Assembly (NCBI RefSeq): GCF_034720595.1
Contig: NZ_JAYESJ010000001.1
Coordinates: 2,630,001 to 2,694,000 of the forward strand
Length of the DNA stretch: 64,000 nucleotides
Direction: 5' to 3'
Source of the DNA: Rhizobium sp. CC-YZS058
GTDB lineage: Bacteria; Pseudomonadota; Alphaproteobacteria; Rhizobiales; Rhizobiaceae
The notes under the pieces were generated by a model. The model was not told where the DNA came from, did not search any database, and saw only the letters and a list, made by a program, of their open reading frames with translations. A program made the translations under genes and the position numbers. Below, piece by piece: positions 1 to 9,044 of this stretch; within the stretch, counting starts at the first letter, position 1; every line of letters begins with the position of its first letter.

Positions 1-814
1 TATTGACGAGGAACTTCTGCAGATAGGTGGTGTAGGCATAGAAGGCGAGCGTGCCGCCGGCCGTCAGCGCCAGCACCATGAGCGCCTCCTTGGGATATTG
101 GCGGAAGAGTGCCAACCCGCTCGATCGCTGTGCATCTCCACCCTTGGCGTTTTCAAAGGACTGGGTTTCGGCCAGGCCGCGGCGGATGATGAAGACGGCG
201 ATGGCGAGAATACCGCCGATGAAGAAGGGCACGCGCCAGCCCCAGTCGGAAAGCTCCTGCGGCGAGAGCAGCCGCTGCAGAATGAGCAGCACCAGCAGGG
301 CAACCAACTGGCCGGAGATCAACGTGACATATTGGAAGCTGGAGAAGAAGCCGCGTCGATCCCGTCCGGCCATTTCCGACAGATAGGTGGCACTGGCGCC
401 ATATTCGCCGCCGACGGAAAGACCCTGGATCAGGCGGGCGATCACCAGGATCGTCGGTGCCGCAAGCCCGATCGTCTCGTAGCCCGGCGTTACAGCGATC
501 ATCAGAGACCCGAGGCACATCAGCGTCACGGAGAGGGTCAGGCCGGCCTTGCGGCCGCGCCGGTCGGCATAGATGCCCATCATCCAGGCGCCGATCGGTC
601 GCATGAGAAAACCAACAGCGAAAACGGCCGCGGCACTCAGCAGTTCTGCCGTCTGGTTTCCGGACGGGAAGAAGACCGGGGCGAAGTAGAGCGTGAAGGC
701 CGAATAGACGTACCAGTCGTACCACTCGACCAGATTGCCGGCCGATCCGCCGATGATGGATTTGAGCCGGGTGCGCTGATCGGGCTGCGCGGCGGGGACG
801 AAGGTGGAGGTCAT
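1..814 (-). CDS. MHS-family MFS transporter (KgtP-like), 3' end outside window
   Basis: Inner-membrane symporter of the metabolite:H+ symporter branch of the major facilitator superfamily, the group of alpha-ketoglutarate, shikimate and proline/betaine permeases. Read from the ATG at 814 the frame stays open to the window edge. It begins MTSTFVPAAQPDQRTRLKSI, continues with GNLVEWYDWYVYSAF (an MHS first-helix signature), then RPIGAWMMGIYADRRGRKAG (the MFS A-loop motif) and IQGLSVGGEYGASATYLSE, typical of this branch. A ribosome site AAAGG lies about 8 nt upstream of the ATG. Roughly 271 residues are visible of an expected 420-440, so the C-terminal half is missing. The substrate cannot be told from sequence; a dicarboxylate is the usual guess. 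It lies upstream in the same direction as nothing visible; its neighbour, the PQQ dehydrogenase, is on the same strand behind it. Confidence 0.85.
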   Translation of the reverse strand, partial: MTSTFVPAAQPDQRTRLKSIIGGSAGNLVEWYDWYVYSAFTLYFAPVFFPSGNQTAELLSAAAVFAVGFLMRPIGAWMMGIYADRRGRKAGLTLSVTLMCLGSLMIAVTPGYETIGLAAPTILVIARLIQGLSVGGEYGASATYLSEMAGRDRRGFFSSFQYVTLISGQLVALLVLLILQRLLSPQELSDWGWRVPFFIGGILAIAVFIIRRGLAETQSFENAKGGDAQRSSGLALFRQYPKEALMVLALTAGGTLAFYAYTTYLQKFLVN

Positions 815-940
815 GCTAAGCCTTTCGGCAAGATCGTCTGCGGGCCCGGCGGTCCGGCCTGCCGGAGCAAGGCCTGCTGCCAGGAATGGCAAAGCCCGGC
901 ACTGGAACAGGCCGGGCTTCGAGTGTGTCGGTCCGCCGGC

Positions 941-3265
941 TTACTTCGGCAGGCGGTAGGCGATGATGTAATCGCCGGGTTTGGTGCCGATCGAGCCATG
1001 GCCGCCGGCGACGATCAGGACATATTGCGTGCCGTCATCGGCCGCATAGGTCATCGGCGTCGACTGGCCGCCGGCCGGGAGGCGGCCCTTCCAGAGCTCG
1101 CGCCCTGTCGTCAGGTCATAGGCACGCAGGTAGTTGTCGACCGCGGCGCCGAGGAAGGCGACGCCGCCCTTGGTGATGATCGGGCCGCCGATGCCCGGCA
1201 CGCCGACCTTGAAGGGCAGCGGCAGCGGCGTCATGTCGTAGACCGTTCCGTTGCGGTGCTTGTAGGCGATCTCGCCCGTCTTCAGATCGACGCCCGAGAC
1301 ATAGCCCCACGGCGGCGCCTGGCAGGGGATCTGCAGCGGCCCGAGGAAGGGGCCCATATAGACGCCGTAGGGCGCGCCCTCGTTGCGGTTCAGCCCCTGC
1401 TCGCTTCCCTTCTCGTCCTGGCCCTTCGGCGGGATCTGGTCGCGCGGCACGAGCTTGGAGGTAAAGGCCAGATAGGTCGGCATGCCGAACATCACCTGGC
1501 GTTCCGGATCGACGGCGACCGAACCCCAGTTGAAGACCCCGAAATTGCCGGGATAGACGAGCGTGCCTTCGAGCGAGGGCGGCGTGTAGCGGCCCTCATA
1601 CTTCATGCTCTTGAACTTGATGCGGCAGGCGAGCTGATCGAACATGGTGATGCCCCACATGTTCTTGTCGGTCAGCGGCGGCGGGTTGAAGGACAGACCG
1701 GAAAGCGGCTGGGTGGGCGAGGAGAAATCCTCCGGGATCGCGCCGCCCGGCGCCGGGACTTCCTTGACCGGGATGATGGGTTCGCCGGTCGCCCGGTCGA
1801 GCACATAGAGATCGCCCTGCTTGGTCGGGCCGACGAGAGCCGGCCGGCCGTCGATGTCGAGCAGCACCGGCTGGGCGGGCACGTCCATGTCCCACAGATC
1901 GTGATGCACGGTCTGGCGCACCCAGCGCACCTGGCCGGTCCCCATGTCGAGCGCGACGATGGAGGAGGAATATTTCTCCACCGCCTCGCTGCGGTTCATG
2001 CCGAGCTGATCCGGCACCTGGTTGCCGAGCGGGATGTAGACGAGGTTCAGCGCCTCGTCATAGGAGAAGACCGACCAGGAATTGGGGGAGTTGGTCGTGT
2101 AGGTCTGCCCCTCGGGCAGCGGTGTCGTCACGTCCGGATTGCCGGAATCCCAGTTCCAGAGCAGCTGCCCGGTGTTGACGTCGAAGGCGCGGATGACCCC
2201 CGACTGTTCCTGCGTCGAGTAGTTGTCGTTGACGGCGCCGCCGATGATGATGCGGTTGCCGGAGATGACCGGCGGCGAGGTCGAGTAGTAATAGCCGGCC
2301 GGGCGGTGCTTCATGCCCTCTTCGAGATGCAACGTGCCCTGGTCGGCAAAGCCGGTGCAGACCTGGCCGTTTTGCGCATCGAGCGCGATCAGCCGCGCAT
2401 CGGCCGTCGGCAGGTAGACCCGCTCGGCGCAGGCCGCGCCCGCCGCGGCTGCGGCGTCGCGGTAATAGCTGACGCCGCGGCAGGTCTGGTGCTGGCGGTC
2501 CGGGTTCATGCCGGAATTGGCGTCGAACTTCCACTTCTCCTTGCCGGTCGTCGCATCGATGGCGATCGCCAGATTGTGCGGCGTGCAGACATAGAGCGCG
2601 TTGCCGATCTTGAGCGGCGTGACCTGATAGGTGGTCTCGCCGACGTCATCGGGTCGCTTGACGTCGCCGGTCTGGTAGCGCCAGGCCTCTTCCAGCCCGG
2701 AGACATTGGCCGCGGTGATCTGGGCAAGTGGCGAATAACGCTGGCCATAAGGGGTGCGGCCATACTGGTGCCACTCGCCGTCCGGAACATTGCCGCCGAG
2801 ATTGGGCGTCGGATTGACGGAGGCGACCGGCAGTTCGCCGCTCATGTCCAGCGGATCCTGCGTCATGGAAAACAGCGCGACACCGACCGAAACCAGAAGC
2901 GCGAGCGCAAGCGGCCAGCCGCTGGCGCGATAGACATGGCCGGTCGGGCTCGTAAAGCCGAGCGGCTTGCGGATTGCCGGCAGCAGCAGCCAGAAGCCGA
3001 GCACGATGATGACCCCGCCGCGTGGACCGAGCTGCCACCAATCGAAACCGACCTCCCACAGGGCCCAGATCAGCGTCAGGATCGTAAACGCCGCATAGAG
3101 CGTCAGCGCCATGGCGCGCCGCTGGAAGAGCAGGACAGCCGTTGCCAGGAAGGCAAGGCCCGCGAAAATGTAATACCAGCTGCCGCCGAGCACGGCGAGC
3201 CAGATCCCCCCGGCGCCGAGCGCCAGGCCGATCACGGCGAAGAGGAGAGCGGTGAAGACGATCAT
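941..3265 (-). CDS. gcd: membrane-bound PQQ-dependent glucose/quinate-type dehydrogenase
   Basis: Quinoprotein that oxidises an aldose (or quinate/shikimate) on the periplasmic face and passes electrons to ubiquinone. Residues 1-140 form about five hydrophobic helices (MIVFTALLFAVIGLALGAGG at the start). The rest is a PQQ beta-propeller with the family stretches QYGRTPYGQRYSPL, HQTCRGVSYY and many Trp-rich GxLLW/GxVRW blade motifs; it ends IAYRLPK. I chose the ATG at 3265 (774 aa, against 796 for E. coli Gcd) because AGGAG sits 8 nt upstream. The open frame runs further back to 3487, but that extension is Arg-rich and has no ribosome site. The glucose versus quinate/shikimate choice is not settled by the motifs I can see; glucose dehydrogenase is the commoner annotation. 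No PQQ synthesis genes are in the window. Confidence 0.85.
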   Translation of the reverse strand: MIVFTALLFAVIGLALGAGGIWLAVLGGSWYYIFAGLAFLATAVLLFQRRAMALTLYAAFTILTLIWALWEVGFDWWQLGPRGGVIIVLGFWLLLPAIRKPLGFTSPTGHVYRASGWPLALALLVSVGVALFSMTQDPLDMSGELPVASVNPTPNLGGNVPDGEWHQYGRTPYGQRYSPLAQITAANVSGLEEAWRYQTGDVKRPDDVGETTYQVTPLKIGNALYVCTPHNLAIAIDATTGKEKWKFDANSGMNPDRQHQTCRGVSYYRDAAAAAGAACAERVYLPTADARLIALDAQNGQVCTGFADQGTLHLEEGMKHRPAGYYYSTSPPVISGNRIIIGGAVNDNYSTQEQSGVIRAFDVNTGQLLWNWDSGNPDVTTPLPEGQTYTTNSPNSWSVFSYDEALNLVYIPLGNQVPDQLGMNRSEAVEKYSSSIVALDMGTGQVRWVRQTVHHDLWDMDVPAQPVLLDIDGRPALVGPTKQGDLYVLDRATGEPIIPVKEVPAPGGAIPEDFSSPTQPLSGLSFNPPPLTDKNMWGITMFDQLACRIKFKSMKYEGRYTPPSLEGTLVYPGNFGVFNWGSVAVDPERQVMFGMPTYLAFTSKLVPRDQIPPKGQDEKGSEQGLNRNEGAPYGVYMGPFLGPLQIPCQAPPWGYVSGVDLKTGEIAYKHRNGTVYDMTPLPLPFKVGVPGIGGPIITKGGVAFLGAAVDNYLRAYDLTTGRELWKGRLPAGGQSTPMTYAADDGTQYVLIVAGGHGSIGTKPGDYIIAYRLPK

Positions 3266-3629
3266 CAAAAAAACTCCTGCCGCGCCGGGGAGGCGCCGCG
3301 AACTCTGGAAACCCGGCCGGATCGGCACGAGGCTGAACGGAGGCAAAATTAGGGCAAGCACAGGGAAGATCAACGCGCCGCTTGCAGCGGAAGCACTGCT
3401 GCCGACGCGAAATCTCGCCTGTTGGAGCCGCTTCGAAAGCCGCCCACGCCGGCGCAAACCGTCGATCACTGCCGGAAGTTCCCGCATACGCCCGTCATCG
3501 GCCGTACCGAGTCACGCGCCGTGCCCGCCACGGTCGAGACCGAGACAGGCATTTCGCCCGCGACCCATTTCTTCGACAAGCAGCACCTGATAGACTCGAC
3601 GTCGGGTGCAAGCGATTCAGGGGTGGATC
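3266..3629. other. intergenic stretch between divergent genes
   Basis: Divergent intergenic region of about 360 bases between the PQQ dehydrogenase (leftward) and the phosphatase (rightward). It should hold both promoters. Apart from the dehydrogenase ribosome site at about 3274-3278, I see no clear promoter hexamers, dyads or small gene. Confidence 0.5.
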
Positions 3630-4190
3630 ATGGCCATGGCTGCCGCGCGGCAGGAGACGGACGTCTTCGCGCCGATTCTTTCGTCCAACGACAGCCATGC
3701 CGCCGGCTGGCCGGTGCGGCTCCTCGTCAGTTCGCAAACCGAGGCGCGCCATAACAGGGCGCTCTGGGCACCGAGCCATCTCATTTCCATCCGCGCGCCC
3801 GGCACCAAGCTGCTCTCGATGATCGACCTGCCGCCGGAGCGGCATCTGGAGCTCATCTTCGGCGATGCGCTGGATCCGGACGAACCGGGCGCGGCCCGGG
3901 GCGAACAGATTGCAGAGGCGCTGGCCTTCGTCGATCGGCTGCCCGGAGACGCCCGGCTTCTCGTTCATTGCCTGCGCGGAATCGGCCGGGCGCCCGCTCT
4001 GTCCCTCGGCATTCTGGCGCGCTATCTTGGGCCCGAGGATGCGGCAGCGGCGCTGCACGCCTTGAAGCCGGACGCCAAGCCGAACCGCCATGTCGTGGCA
4101 CTCTGTGATTCCGCACTCGGCTTGAAGGGCAAGCTGTCCAAGCAGGCCCTGCGCTTCCCGGCCAAGGTGTGGAAGCCGGCCAAGGCCTGA
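3630..4190 (+). CDS. protein tyrosine/dual-specificity phosphatase-like protein
   Basis: Likely cytoplasmic phosphatase of about 186 residues. The active-site P-loop HCLRGIGR (Cys114, Arg120, matching H-C-x5-R) is intact, and the preceding region gives the short beta strands normal for the small rhizobial tyrosine phosphatases. A general-acid Asp may be among the Asp residues at 79-84 (GDALDPD). I chose the ATG at 3630 because AGGGG lies 6 nt upstream; a GTG at 3606 would add eight residues. It ends 90 nt before the methyltransferase on the same strand and may share its transcript. The substrate is unknown. Confidence 0.72.
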   Translation: MAMAAARQETDVFAPILSSNDSHAAGWPVRLLVSSQTEARHNRALWAPSHLISIRAPGTKLLSMIDLPPERHLELIFGDALDPDEPGAARGEQIAEALAFVDRLPGDARLLVHCLRGIGRAPALSLGILARYLGPEDAAAALHALKPDAKPNRHVVALCDSALGLKGKLSKQALRFPAKVWKPAKA

Positions 4191-4280
4191 CGGCGTGCGA
4201 CCTCTGCGCGTGCCGCCACGCCAGCGAGGGGACGGCGGGCCTTTTCCGTGCGTCGCCGCAACAGCAAAGGGACGACGCGC

Positions 4281-5051
4281 ATGGCCTGGTCGGCGGCGGA
4301 CTATCTCACCTTCGAGGCGGAACGAACCCGCCCGGCCCTCGATCTGGCGGCGCAGATCCCGTCGCTTCCGGAAGGCACTCTGTACGATCTCGGTTGCGGC
4401 CCCGGCAATTCCACTGCAGTGCTTGCCACCCGCTTTCCCGGCCGCCGGCTGATCGGTGTGGACAGCGATGCCGACATGCTGGCCAGCGCACGGCGCCGCC
4501 TGCCGGAGACGCCGTTTCTCGCAGGCGATCTCGCCGAGTGGCAGCCGGAAGAGCCGGCCGCGCTCTTTTTCGCCAATGCGGTCTTCCAATGGCTGCCGGA
4601 CCATGCGGCCATCCTGGAGCGGCTTCTCGAGACGCTGGTGCCGGGCGGCGTGCTGGCGGTGCAGATGCCGGACAATCTGGACGAGCCTTCGCATCGCGCC
4701 ATGCTGGCGCTCGCCCGCGACCCGTCCTTTGCGCCGGCCTATGGAGCGGCGCCGCCGCAGCGTGCTCCGCTTGCCCCGGCGCGCGCCTATGTCGAGCGGC
4801 TGTCGCCCCAAGCGCAGGTGGTCGATGTCTGGCGGACAACCTATCATCACCGCCTGGCCGATGCGGCGGCGATTGTCGAATGGGTCAAAGGCACCGGGCT
4901 GCGGCCGTTTCTCGAGCCCCTCGGGCCGGCTGCGCGCGTGGCTTACCTGTCGGCCTATACGGCGCGGATCGAAGCTGCCTATCCGCCGCTCGCAGGCGGC
5001 GGCGTGCTGCTGCCCTTCCCCCGCCTCTTTCTTCTGGCGATCCGCCAATGA
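4281..5051 (+). CDS. tam: trans-aconitate 2-methyltransferase
   Basis: SAM-dependent methyltransferase of 256 residues, the normal length for Tam, which methylates trans-aconitate and so removes an inhibitor of aconitase. The N-terminus MAWSAADYLTFEAERTRPA is the family signature. The SAM-binding motif I is LYDLGCGPGNST (residues 34-45), followed by the acidic strand end GVDSD and the motif II/III region FANAVFQWLPDH. The start at 4281 is preceded by AAAGGGA at good spacing; an upstream in-frame ATG at 4248 would add a non-family Arg-rich leader. Cytoplasmic. It lies 90 nt behind the phosphatase gene. Confidence 0.88.
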   Translation: MAWSAADYLTFEAERTRPALDLAAQIPSLPEGTLYDLGCGPGNSTAVLATRFPGRRLIGVDSDADMLASARRRLPETPFLAGDLAEWQPEEPAALFFANAVFQWLPDHAAILERLLETLVPGGVLAVQMPDNLDEPSHRAMLALARDPSFAPAYGAAPPQRAPLAPARAYVERLSPQAQVVDVWRTTYHHRLADAAAIVEWVKGTGLRPFLEPLGPAARVAYLSAYTARIEAAYPPLAGGGVLLPFPRLFLLAIRQ

Positions 5052-5241
5052 TGCGGCCATCGCTAAAATTCACCATCCGCCCTTGCCTTAGCGCTTTGGC
5101 TTGACATGTTCTCTCGCAACAGAGGGATAGACGGATGAGCAGACCAGCGTCGCGCGCAGGCTTGAAGGCAGGACCCGCTCCAGCCACGTGCCGTGCATCC
5201 GGTAGAGAACTCTGCGTCCAGGCGGAGGCATCGCCTCAACC

Positions 5242-5637
5242 ATGACCCCCAGCAAATTCGACATGCCCGTCGTCCTCATCGTCGAGGACGAACCGCTGCT
5301 GCGCATGATGGCGGCCGATATCGTCGAAGATGCCGGCTGCATGGCGATCGAGGCGAGCAATGCCGACGAAGCGATCGTGCTTCTGGAAAGCCGCAGCGAT
5401 ATCCGGATCGTCTTCACCGACATCGACATGCCGGGCAGCATGGACGGGCTGAAGCTCGCCGCCGCGATCCGCGACCGCTGGCCGCCGGTCGAGATCATCG
5501 TTACCTCCGGCGTCTCGATGAAGGCGGCGGACGCCCTGCCGGATCGGGCCGTGTTCTTCCCCAAACCCTACGACCAGCGGATGATCCTCGCCACGCTGCA
5601 CCGCATGGCCGCCCTTCCGGGCCTGCCGGGTCTCTAG
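5242..5637 (+). CDS. single-domain response regulator (CheY-like)
   Basis: A stand-alone receiver domain of 131 residues with no output domain. The acidic pocket is VEDE (residues 14-17), the phospho-acceptor is Asp60 in FTDIDMPG, the conserved Thr/Ser is in IVTSGV, and the switch Lys lies in FFPKPYD. It belongs to the FixJ/CheY-type receivers that are common as orphans in rhizobia. An internal ATG at 5263 (MPVVLIVEDE) is possible, but GGAGG upstream slightly favours 5242. No kinase is adjacent, so its partner is unknown. Confidence 0.85.
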   Translation: MTPSKFDMPVVLIVEDEPLLRMMAADIVEDAGCMAIEASNADEAIVLLESRSDIRIVFTDIDMPGSMDGLKLAAAIRDRWPPVEIIVTSGVSMKAADALPDRAVFFPKPYDQRMILATLHRMAALPGLPGL

Positions 5638-5668
5638 AACCTCCGCGACAAGCCAAAGGCGTGACCCA

Positions 5669-6496
5669 CTACCCCGCCGTCGGACCCGCGCCGTAGATCG
5701 CGCGGATCTCCTCGGCCACCAGCTTCTGCAGGCGCCAGAGATTGCGATCGCGGATGCCGAACATGTCCAGATGGGCCACCGTGTTGAAGAGATATTCCGC
5801 GCCCGATCCGGCATGGCCGCAGGCGCGCGCCAGCATGCCGGCAATGCTTTCGGGCCTGAGATGAAGCGCCTCGTGCCCGGCGGTGCCGCACCAGAAGCAG
5901 AGCGCGCGCACCGGCCCGGCTTCGGTCCGCGCCGTCAGCCAGCGAATGCTCGGGACATATTCCTTGCAGGTCACTTCCCGGCGCAGGAGCCGGTCGATCG
6001 CCACGGCGCGCTCCTCGCCCTCCAGCCGGAAAACGACGCCGTCGCAGCGCCCGCCGCGCTCCAGCACCATCATCAGCCCGGGGTGCTCCTCCGATCCGCG
6101 GAAGCGGTCGATCTTCATGGTGAAGGCACGGTGCCAGCCGAAGGCCGTGGCCCGCCGGCTTTCCCGCGCCTTGAATTCGGGCTTCCAGATCAGCGATCCA
6201 TAGGCAAAGACAAAGAGCGGCCCATCGCCGAGCCCCTGCATCAGTTCGGCCGTCAAGGCGTCGAAATCCTCCTCGCCCATCGGCGTGCGGGCGAGATCGG
6301 GGCCGGGGTCGGGAATGTCACGATGGCAGAGCGCCACCAGATCGGCCGTGAGCGCCATATCGTCGGCCACGGCCGTTTCGCTGAAACGTGCCGGTACCCT
6401 TCCTGGGCGATCCGGTAAGTCATCAGAGCTGGCTGATGGCTGGCTGAGCAAAGGCGAGCATAATCGGGCGGGCGCGGTCATCGCGGTGTCGGACAT
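5669..6496 (-). CDS. chaC: ChaC-type gamma-glutamylcyclotransferase
   Basis: Predicted glutathione-specific gamma-glutamylcyclotransferase that releases 5-oxoproline and Cys-Gly. The substrate loop FVFAYGSLIWKP and the conserved HRAF, GxVFRL and catalytic-Glu region (LRREVTCKEYVP) are all present, as is the C-terminal helix ending in the family form NLWRLQKLVAEEI. Starting at 6496 gives 275 residues, longer than the 220-230 core because of a Ser/Pro/Ala-rich N-terminal leader of about 80 residues. An AGGA lies just upstream of this ATG. The start could be further in. Cytoplasmic. It is separated by 60 nt from the LysR gene, transcribed in the same direction upstream. Confidence 0.85.
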   Translation of the reverse strand: MSDTAMTAPARLCSPLLSQPSASSDDLPDRPGRVPARFSETAVADDMALTADLVALCHRDIPDPGPDLARTPMGEEDFDALTAELMQGLGDGPLFVFAYGSLIWKPEFKARESRRATAFGWHRAFTMKIDRFRGSEEHPGLMMVLERGGRCDGVVFRLEGEERAVAIDRLLRREVTCKEYVPSIRWLTARTEAGPVRALCFWCGTAGHEALHLRPESIAGMLARACGHAGSGAEYLFNTVAHLDMFGIRDRNLWRLQKLVAEEIRAIYGAGPTAG

Positions 6497-6558
6497 GGTC
6501 CTGTGATTCCTGTCAAGCGCGCCTCCCGCCTTTAAGCAAGGCATTGCCGGCCGCGATG

Positions 6559-7491
6559 TCAAGCTTCGAGGGGCGGCGCGTCGAGGTTGCGGGGCTGCAG
6601 ACGGCTGACCAGAAAGTCGATGAAGGCGCGGATGCGGGCGGCGAGATGGTCGTGGCCGACGAAGACCGCGTGGATCGTCTCGCCGTCCTCGGGCCGATGG
6701 GCTTCGAGCAGCGGCACGAGCCGCCCGGCCTCGACATCCGGCCCCACATGGAAACGGCCGATGCGCCCGATCCCCTGGCCATCGAGACAGAGCCGGCGCA
6801 TGATCAGGCCGGAGGAGACCAGCATGGCCGGGCGGAACGGTCGATCATAGGTCTGGCCGCTCGCCGGATCGAGGAAGGGCCAGGTCTGGCGCATGCCCTC
6901 GATGTTGAAGCCGAGACACTCATGCCGGTCCAACGCCTCCGGCGTCTCCGGCACGCCGCGACGCGCGAGATAGGCGGGAGAGGCCACCAGCAGCCTTCGG
7001 CTGTCCATCAGCTTGCGCGCCTTCAGCGCCGAATCGCGCAGGGCGCCGGAGGAGCGGATGGCGATGTCGGTGCGATCCTCGACAAGGTCGACCACGCCGT
7101 CGGTGAAGGTGAGGTCCAGCACCACTTCGGGATAGAGCGCGCGAAACTCGCCGATCAGCGGCAGGATGAAGCGCTCGCCGAAGGCCATCAGCGTATTGAC
7201 CCGCAGCCGGCCGCGCGGCACGGCGCGCGCGCCGCTCGAAACCAGCCGCTCCGTTTCCTCGATCTCGGACAGGATCGCTCGCGCCCGGGCGAGATAAACC
7301 TCGCCCTCGGGCGTCAGCCGCAGTGCGCGGGTGGTGCGCACCAGAAGGCGCGTGCCGAGCCGACGCTCGACCCGCGCGGCAAGTTTGGACACCGCCGAGG
7401 CGGACAGACCGAGACGCCGTCCGGCGGCCGAAAAGCTGCCGGCTTCCACCGCCGCCACCACGATTTCCATCTCCCCTGCCCGATTGTCCAT
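6559..7491 (-). CDS. LysR-family transcriptional regulator
   Basis: DNA-binding regulator of 310 residues with the N-terminal winged helix (EIVVAAVEAGSFSAAGRRLG, then SASAVSKLAARVERRLGTRL) and a C-terminal effector domain. It belongs to the large group that usually represses or activates a divergent efflux gene. The start ATG at 7491 was preferred over the GTG at 7515 because the winged helix begins right after it. It is divergent from the MFS gene at 7621, and a 17-bp dyad sits between the two starts, so it probably controls that transporter and itself. The inducer is unknown. Confidence 0.85.
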   Translation of the reverse strand: MDNRAGEMEIVVAAVEAGSFSAAGRRLGLSASAVSKLAARVERRLGTRLLVRTTRALRLTPEGEVYLARARAILSEIEETERLVSSGARAVPRGRLRVNTLMAFGERFILPLIGEFRALYPEVVLDLTFTDGVVDLVEDRTDIAIRSSGALRDSALKARKLMDSRRLLVASPAYLARRGVPETPEALDRHECLGFNIEGMRQTWPFLDPASGQTYDRPFRPAMLVSSGLIMRRLCLDGQGIGRIGRFHVGPDVEAGRLVPLLEAHRPEDGETIHAVFVGHDHLAARIRAFIDFLVSRLQPRNLDAPPLEA

Positions 7492-7499
7492 CTGCCACC

Positions 7500-7516
7500 T
7501 GTGAATGTGTTTCACA
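7500..7516. promoter_or_regulatory. probable LysR operator
   Basis: Near-perfect inverted repeat TGTGAATGTGTTTCACA (arms TGTGAA and TTCACA, 5-nt spacer) just upstream of the LysR start and inside the 130-nt divergent region with the MFS gene. It contains a T-N11-A core as expected for a LysR-type site. The position suggests autoregulation plus control of the transporter; this is inference. Confidence 0.55.
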
Positions 7517-7620
7517 GATCATTGTCGCAGCCTTGCGCTAATCGAACAAGTCGCAAACCGCTATCTCTCAGCGCATCCGGCGGCTGCTCGCCGCCTTCTC
7601 ATGCCAGACAGGATGCGTTC

Positions 7621-8796
7621 ATGCCCCTTGCTCTCTTTGCCCTGACGATCGCGGCCTACGCGATCGGCACCACCGAATTCGTGATCGTCGGGCTGCTGCC
7701 GACGGTCGCTTCCGACCTTGGCATTACCCTGCCCATGGCCGGCCTCATCGTCTCGATCTATGCGCTCGGCGTCACCTTTGGCGCGCCGGTTCTGACGGCA
7801 CTGACCGGCCGGATCGGCCGCAAGATGCTGCTGCTCGGTTTGATGGCCCTCTTCGTCGCCGGCAATGCGCTTGCCGCCCTTTCCCCCGGCTACGGAATCC
7901 TGCTCATCGCGCGGGTGCTGTCCGCCTTTGCCCATGGCGTCTTCTTCTCGGTCGGCGCCACGATCGCCGCCGGGCTGGTTGCGCCCGATCGGCGCGCGTC
8001 GGCGATCGCACTGATGTTCATGGGCCTGACCGTCGCGATCGTCACCGGCGTGCCGCTCGGCACGATCATCGGCCAGACCTTCGGCTGGCGCGCCACCTTC
8101 GCCGCCGTTGCCGGCCTCGGCGTCCTCGCCTTTCTGGCCATTGCCCTGCTCCTGCCGGCCGAGCTGCCGGAAAGCGCCCCGGCCCGGCTGATGGACCAGG
8201 TCAAGGTGCTGGGCTCGGGTCGGTTGCTGCTGGTCTTCGCCATGACGGCGCTCGGCTATGGCGGCACCTTCGTCACCTTCACCTATCTGACGCCGATGCT
8301 GGAAGAGGTGACCGGCCTCTCCTCCTCCGCCGTCAGCCTGGTTCTGGTGCTTTATGGCCTGGCGATCGCCGCCGGCAATCTCTCGGGCGGCCGCTTCGCC
8401 GATCGCAACCCGGTCCGCGCCCTGATCGCGCTCTTCGCTGCGCAGGCTGCGGTGCTCGTGCTCTTCGCCTTCACGGCCGGCGCGGTCGTTCCGGCGCTCG
8501 TTACGCTGGCCGCACTCGGCTTCCTGTCCTTTGCCAGCGTTCCCGGCCTGCAGCTCTATGTGGTCGAGCTTGCCCGCATCCACCGCCCGGCCGCCGTCGA
8601 CGTCGCCTCCGCGCTCAACATCGCCGCCTTCAATCTCGGCATTGCGGTCGGCGCCTGGATCGGCGGGCTGACCGTCGCATCCTCGCTGGGCCTTCAAGCA
8701 ACGCCCTGGGTCGGCGGGCTGATGGTCCTCGGCGCTCTCGGCCTGACGCTGGTCAGCCAGCGTCTGGACCGCCACCGCCTGGCGCTCGCCGCCTGA
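7621..8796 (+). CDS. MFS efflux transporter (AraJ/DHA1-like)
   Basis: Inner-membrane proton antiporter of 391 residues with twelve hydrophobic segments. The N-terminus MPLALFALTIAAYAIGTTEF is the signature of the AraJ/YdhP sugar or drug efflux branch (AIGTTEFVIVGLLP). The loop 2-3 motif GAPVLTALTGRIGRKMLL and the helix 5 motif RxxFAxxAGLG are present. The ATG at 7621 begins the first helix directly. It is divergent from, and probably controlled by, the LysR gene. Export of arabinose, purine analogues or chloramphenicol-like drugs is known in the branch; the real substrate cannot be inferred. Confidence 0.86.
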   Translation: MPLALFALTIAAYAIGTTEFVIVGLLPTVASDLGITLPMAGLIVSIYALGVTFGAPVLTALTGRIGRKMLLLGLMALFVAGNALAALSPGYGILLIARVLSAFAHGVFFSVGATIAAGLVAPDRRASAIALMFMGLTVAIVTGVPLGTIIGQTFGWRATFAAVAGLGVLAFLAIALLLPAELPESAPARLMDQVKVLGSGRLLLVFAMTALGYGGTFVTFTYLTPMLEEVTGLSSSAVSLVLVLYGLAIAAGNLSGGRFADRNPVRALIALFAAQAAVLVLFAFTAGAVVPALVTLAALGFLSFASVPGLQLYVVELARIHRPAAVDVASALNIAAFNLGIAVGAWIGGLTVASSLGLQATPWVGGLMVLGALGLTLVSQRLDRHRLALAA

Positions 8797-8810
8797 GCGG
8801 AACCGCACGC

Positions 8811-8843
8811 CGCCGGCCTGGCGCTTGACGCGCCGGGCCGGCG
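8811..8843 (+). terminator. hairpin downstream of MFS gene
   Basis: GC-rich hairpin 15 nt after the MFS stop: CGCCGGCC-T-GGCGC pairs with GCGCC-G-GGCCGGCG around a TTGAC-type loop, with one G-T wobble. It lacks a long T-run, so it may be an inefficient or Rho-assisted terminator. Confidence 0.5.
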
Positions 8844-9044
8844 TTCCATCTAGCCCTGCAGCCGAGGCACACCTGCCTCGGCCGATCACGAATGGGGCTG
8901 ATCCACGCCAGGCGCGCCACCGCGCCCCGGATCGGCCATCAGGCCTTTTTCTTTCAACCCCGTGGGCGGCCTTCCCCCCGCGGCGAGGCAGACCAGGCCG
9001 CACCGGCGCATGCCGGACCAGGCGGCGTCAAGAAAGGACGACAG

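Noticed and set aside
98..3352. Very long open frame of about 1080 codons on the plus strand
   Set aside because: Antisense to the MFS and PQQ dehydrogenase genes; composition is Arg/Gly/Asp-rich, as in GC-rich antisense frames, and no family motif appears.
3266..3487. N-terminal extension of the PQQ dehydrogenase to 3487
   Set aside because: The added 74 residues are Arg-rich without helices; the ribosome site fits the ATG at 3265.
3495..5060. Long minus-strand frame of 521 codons
   Set aside because: Antisense shadow of the phosphatase and tam genes.
6544..7620. Frame extension upstream of the MFS gene
   Set aside because: It is antisense to LysR and lacks helices; the transporter starts at 7621.
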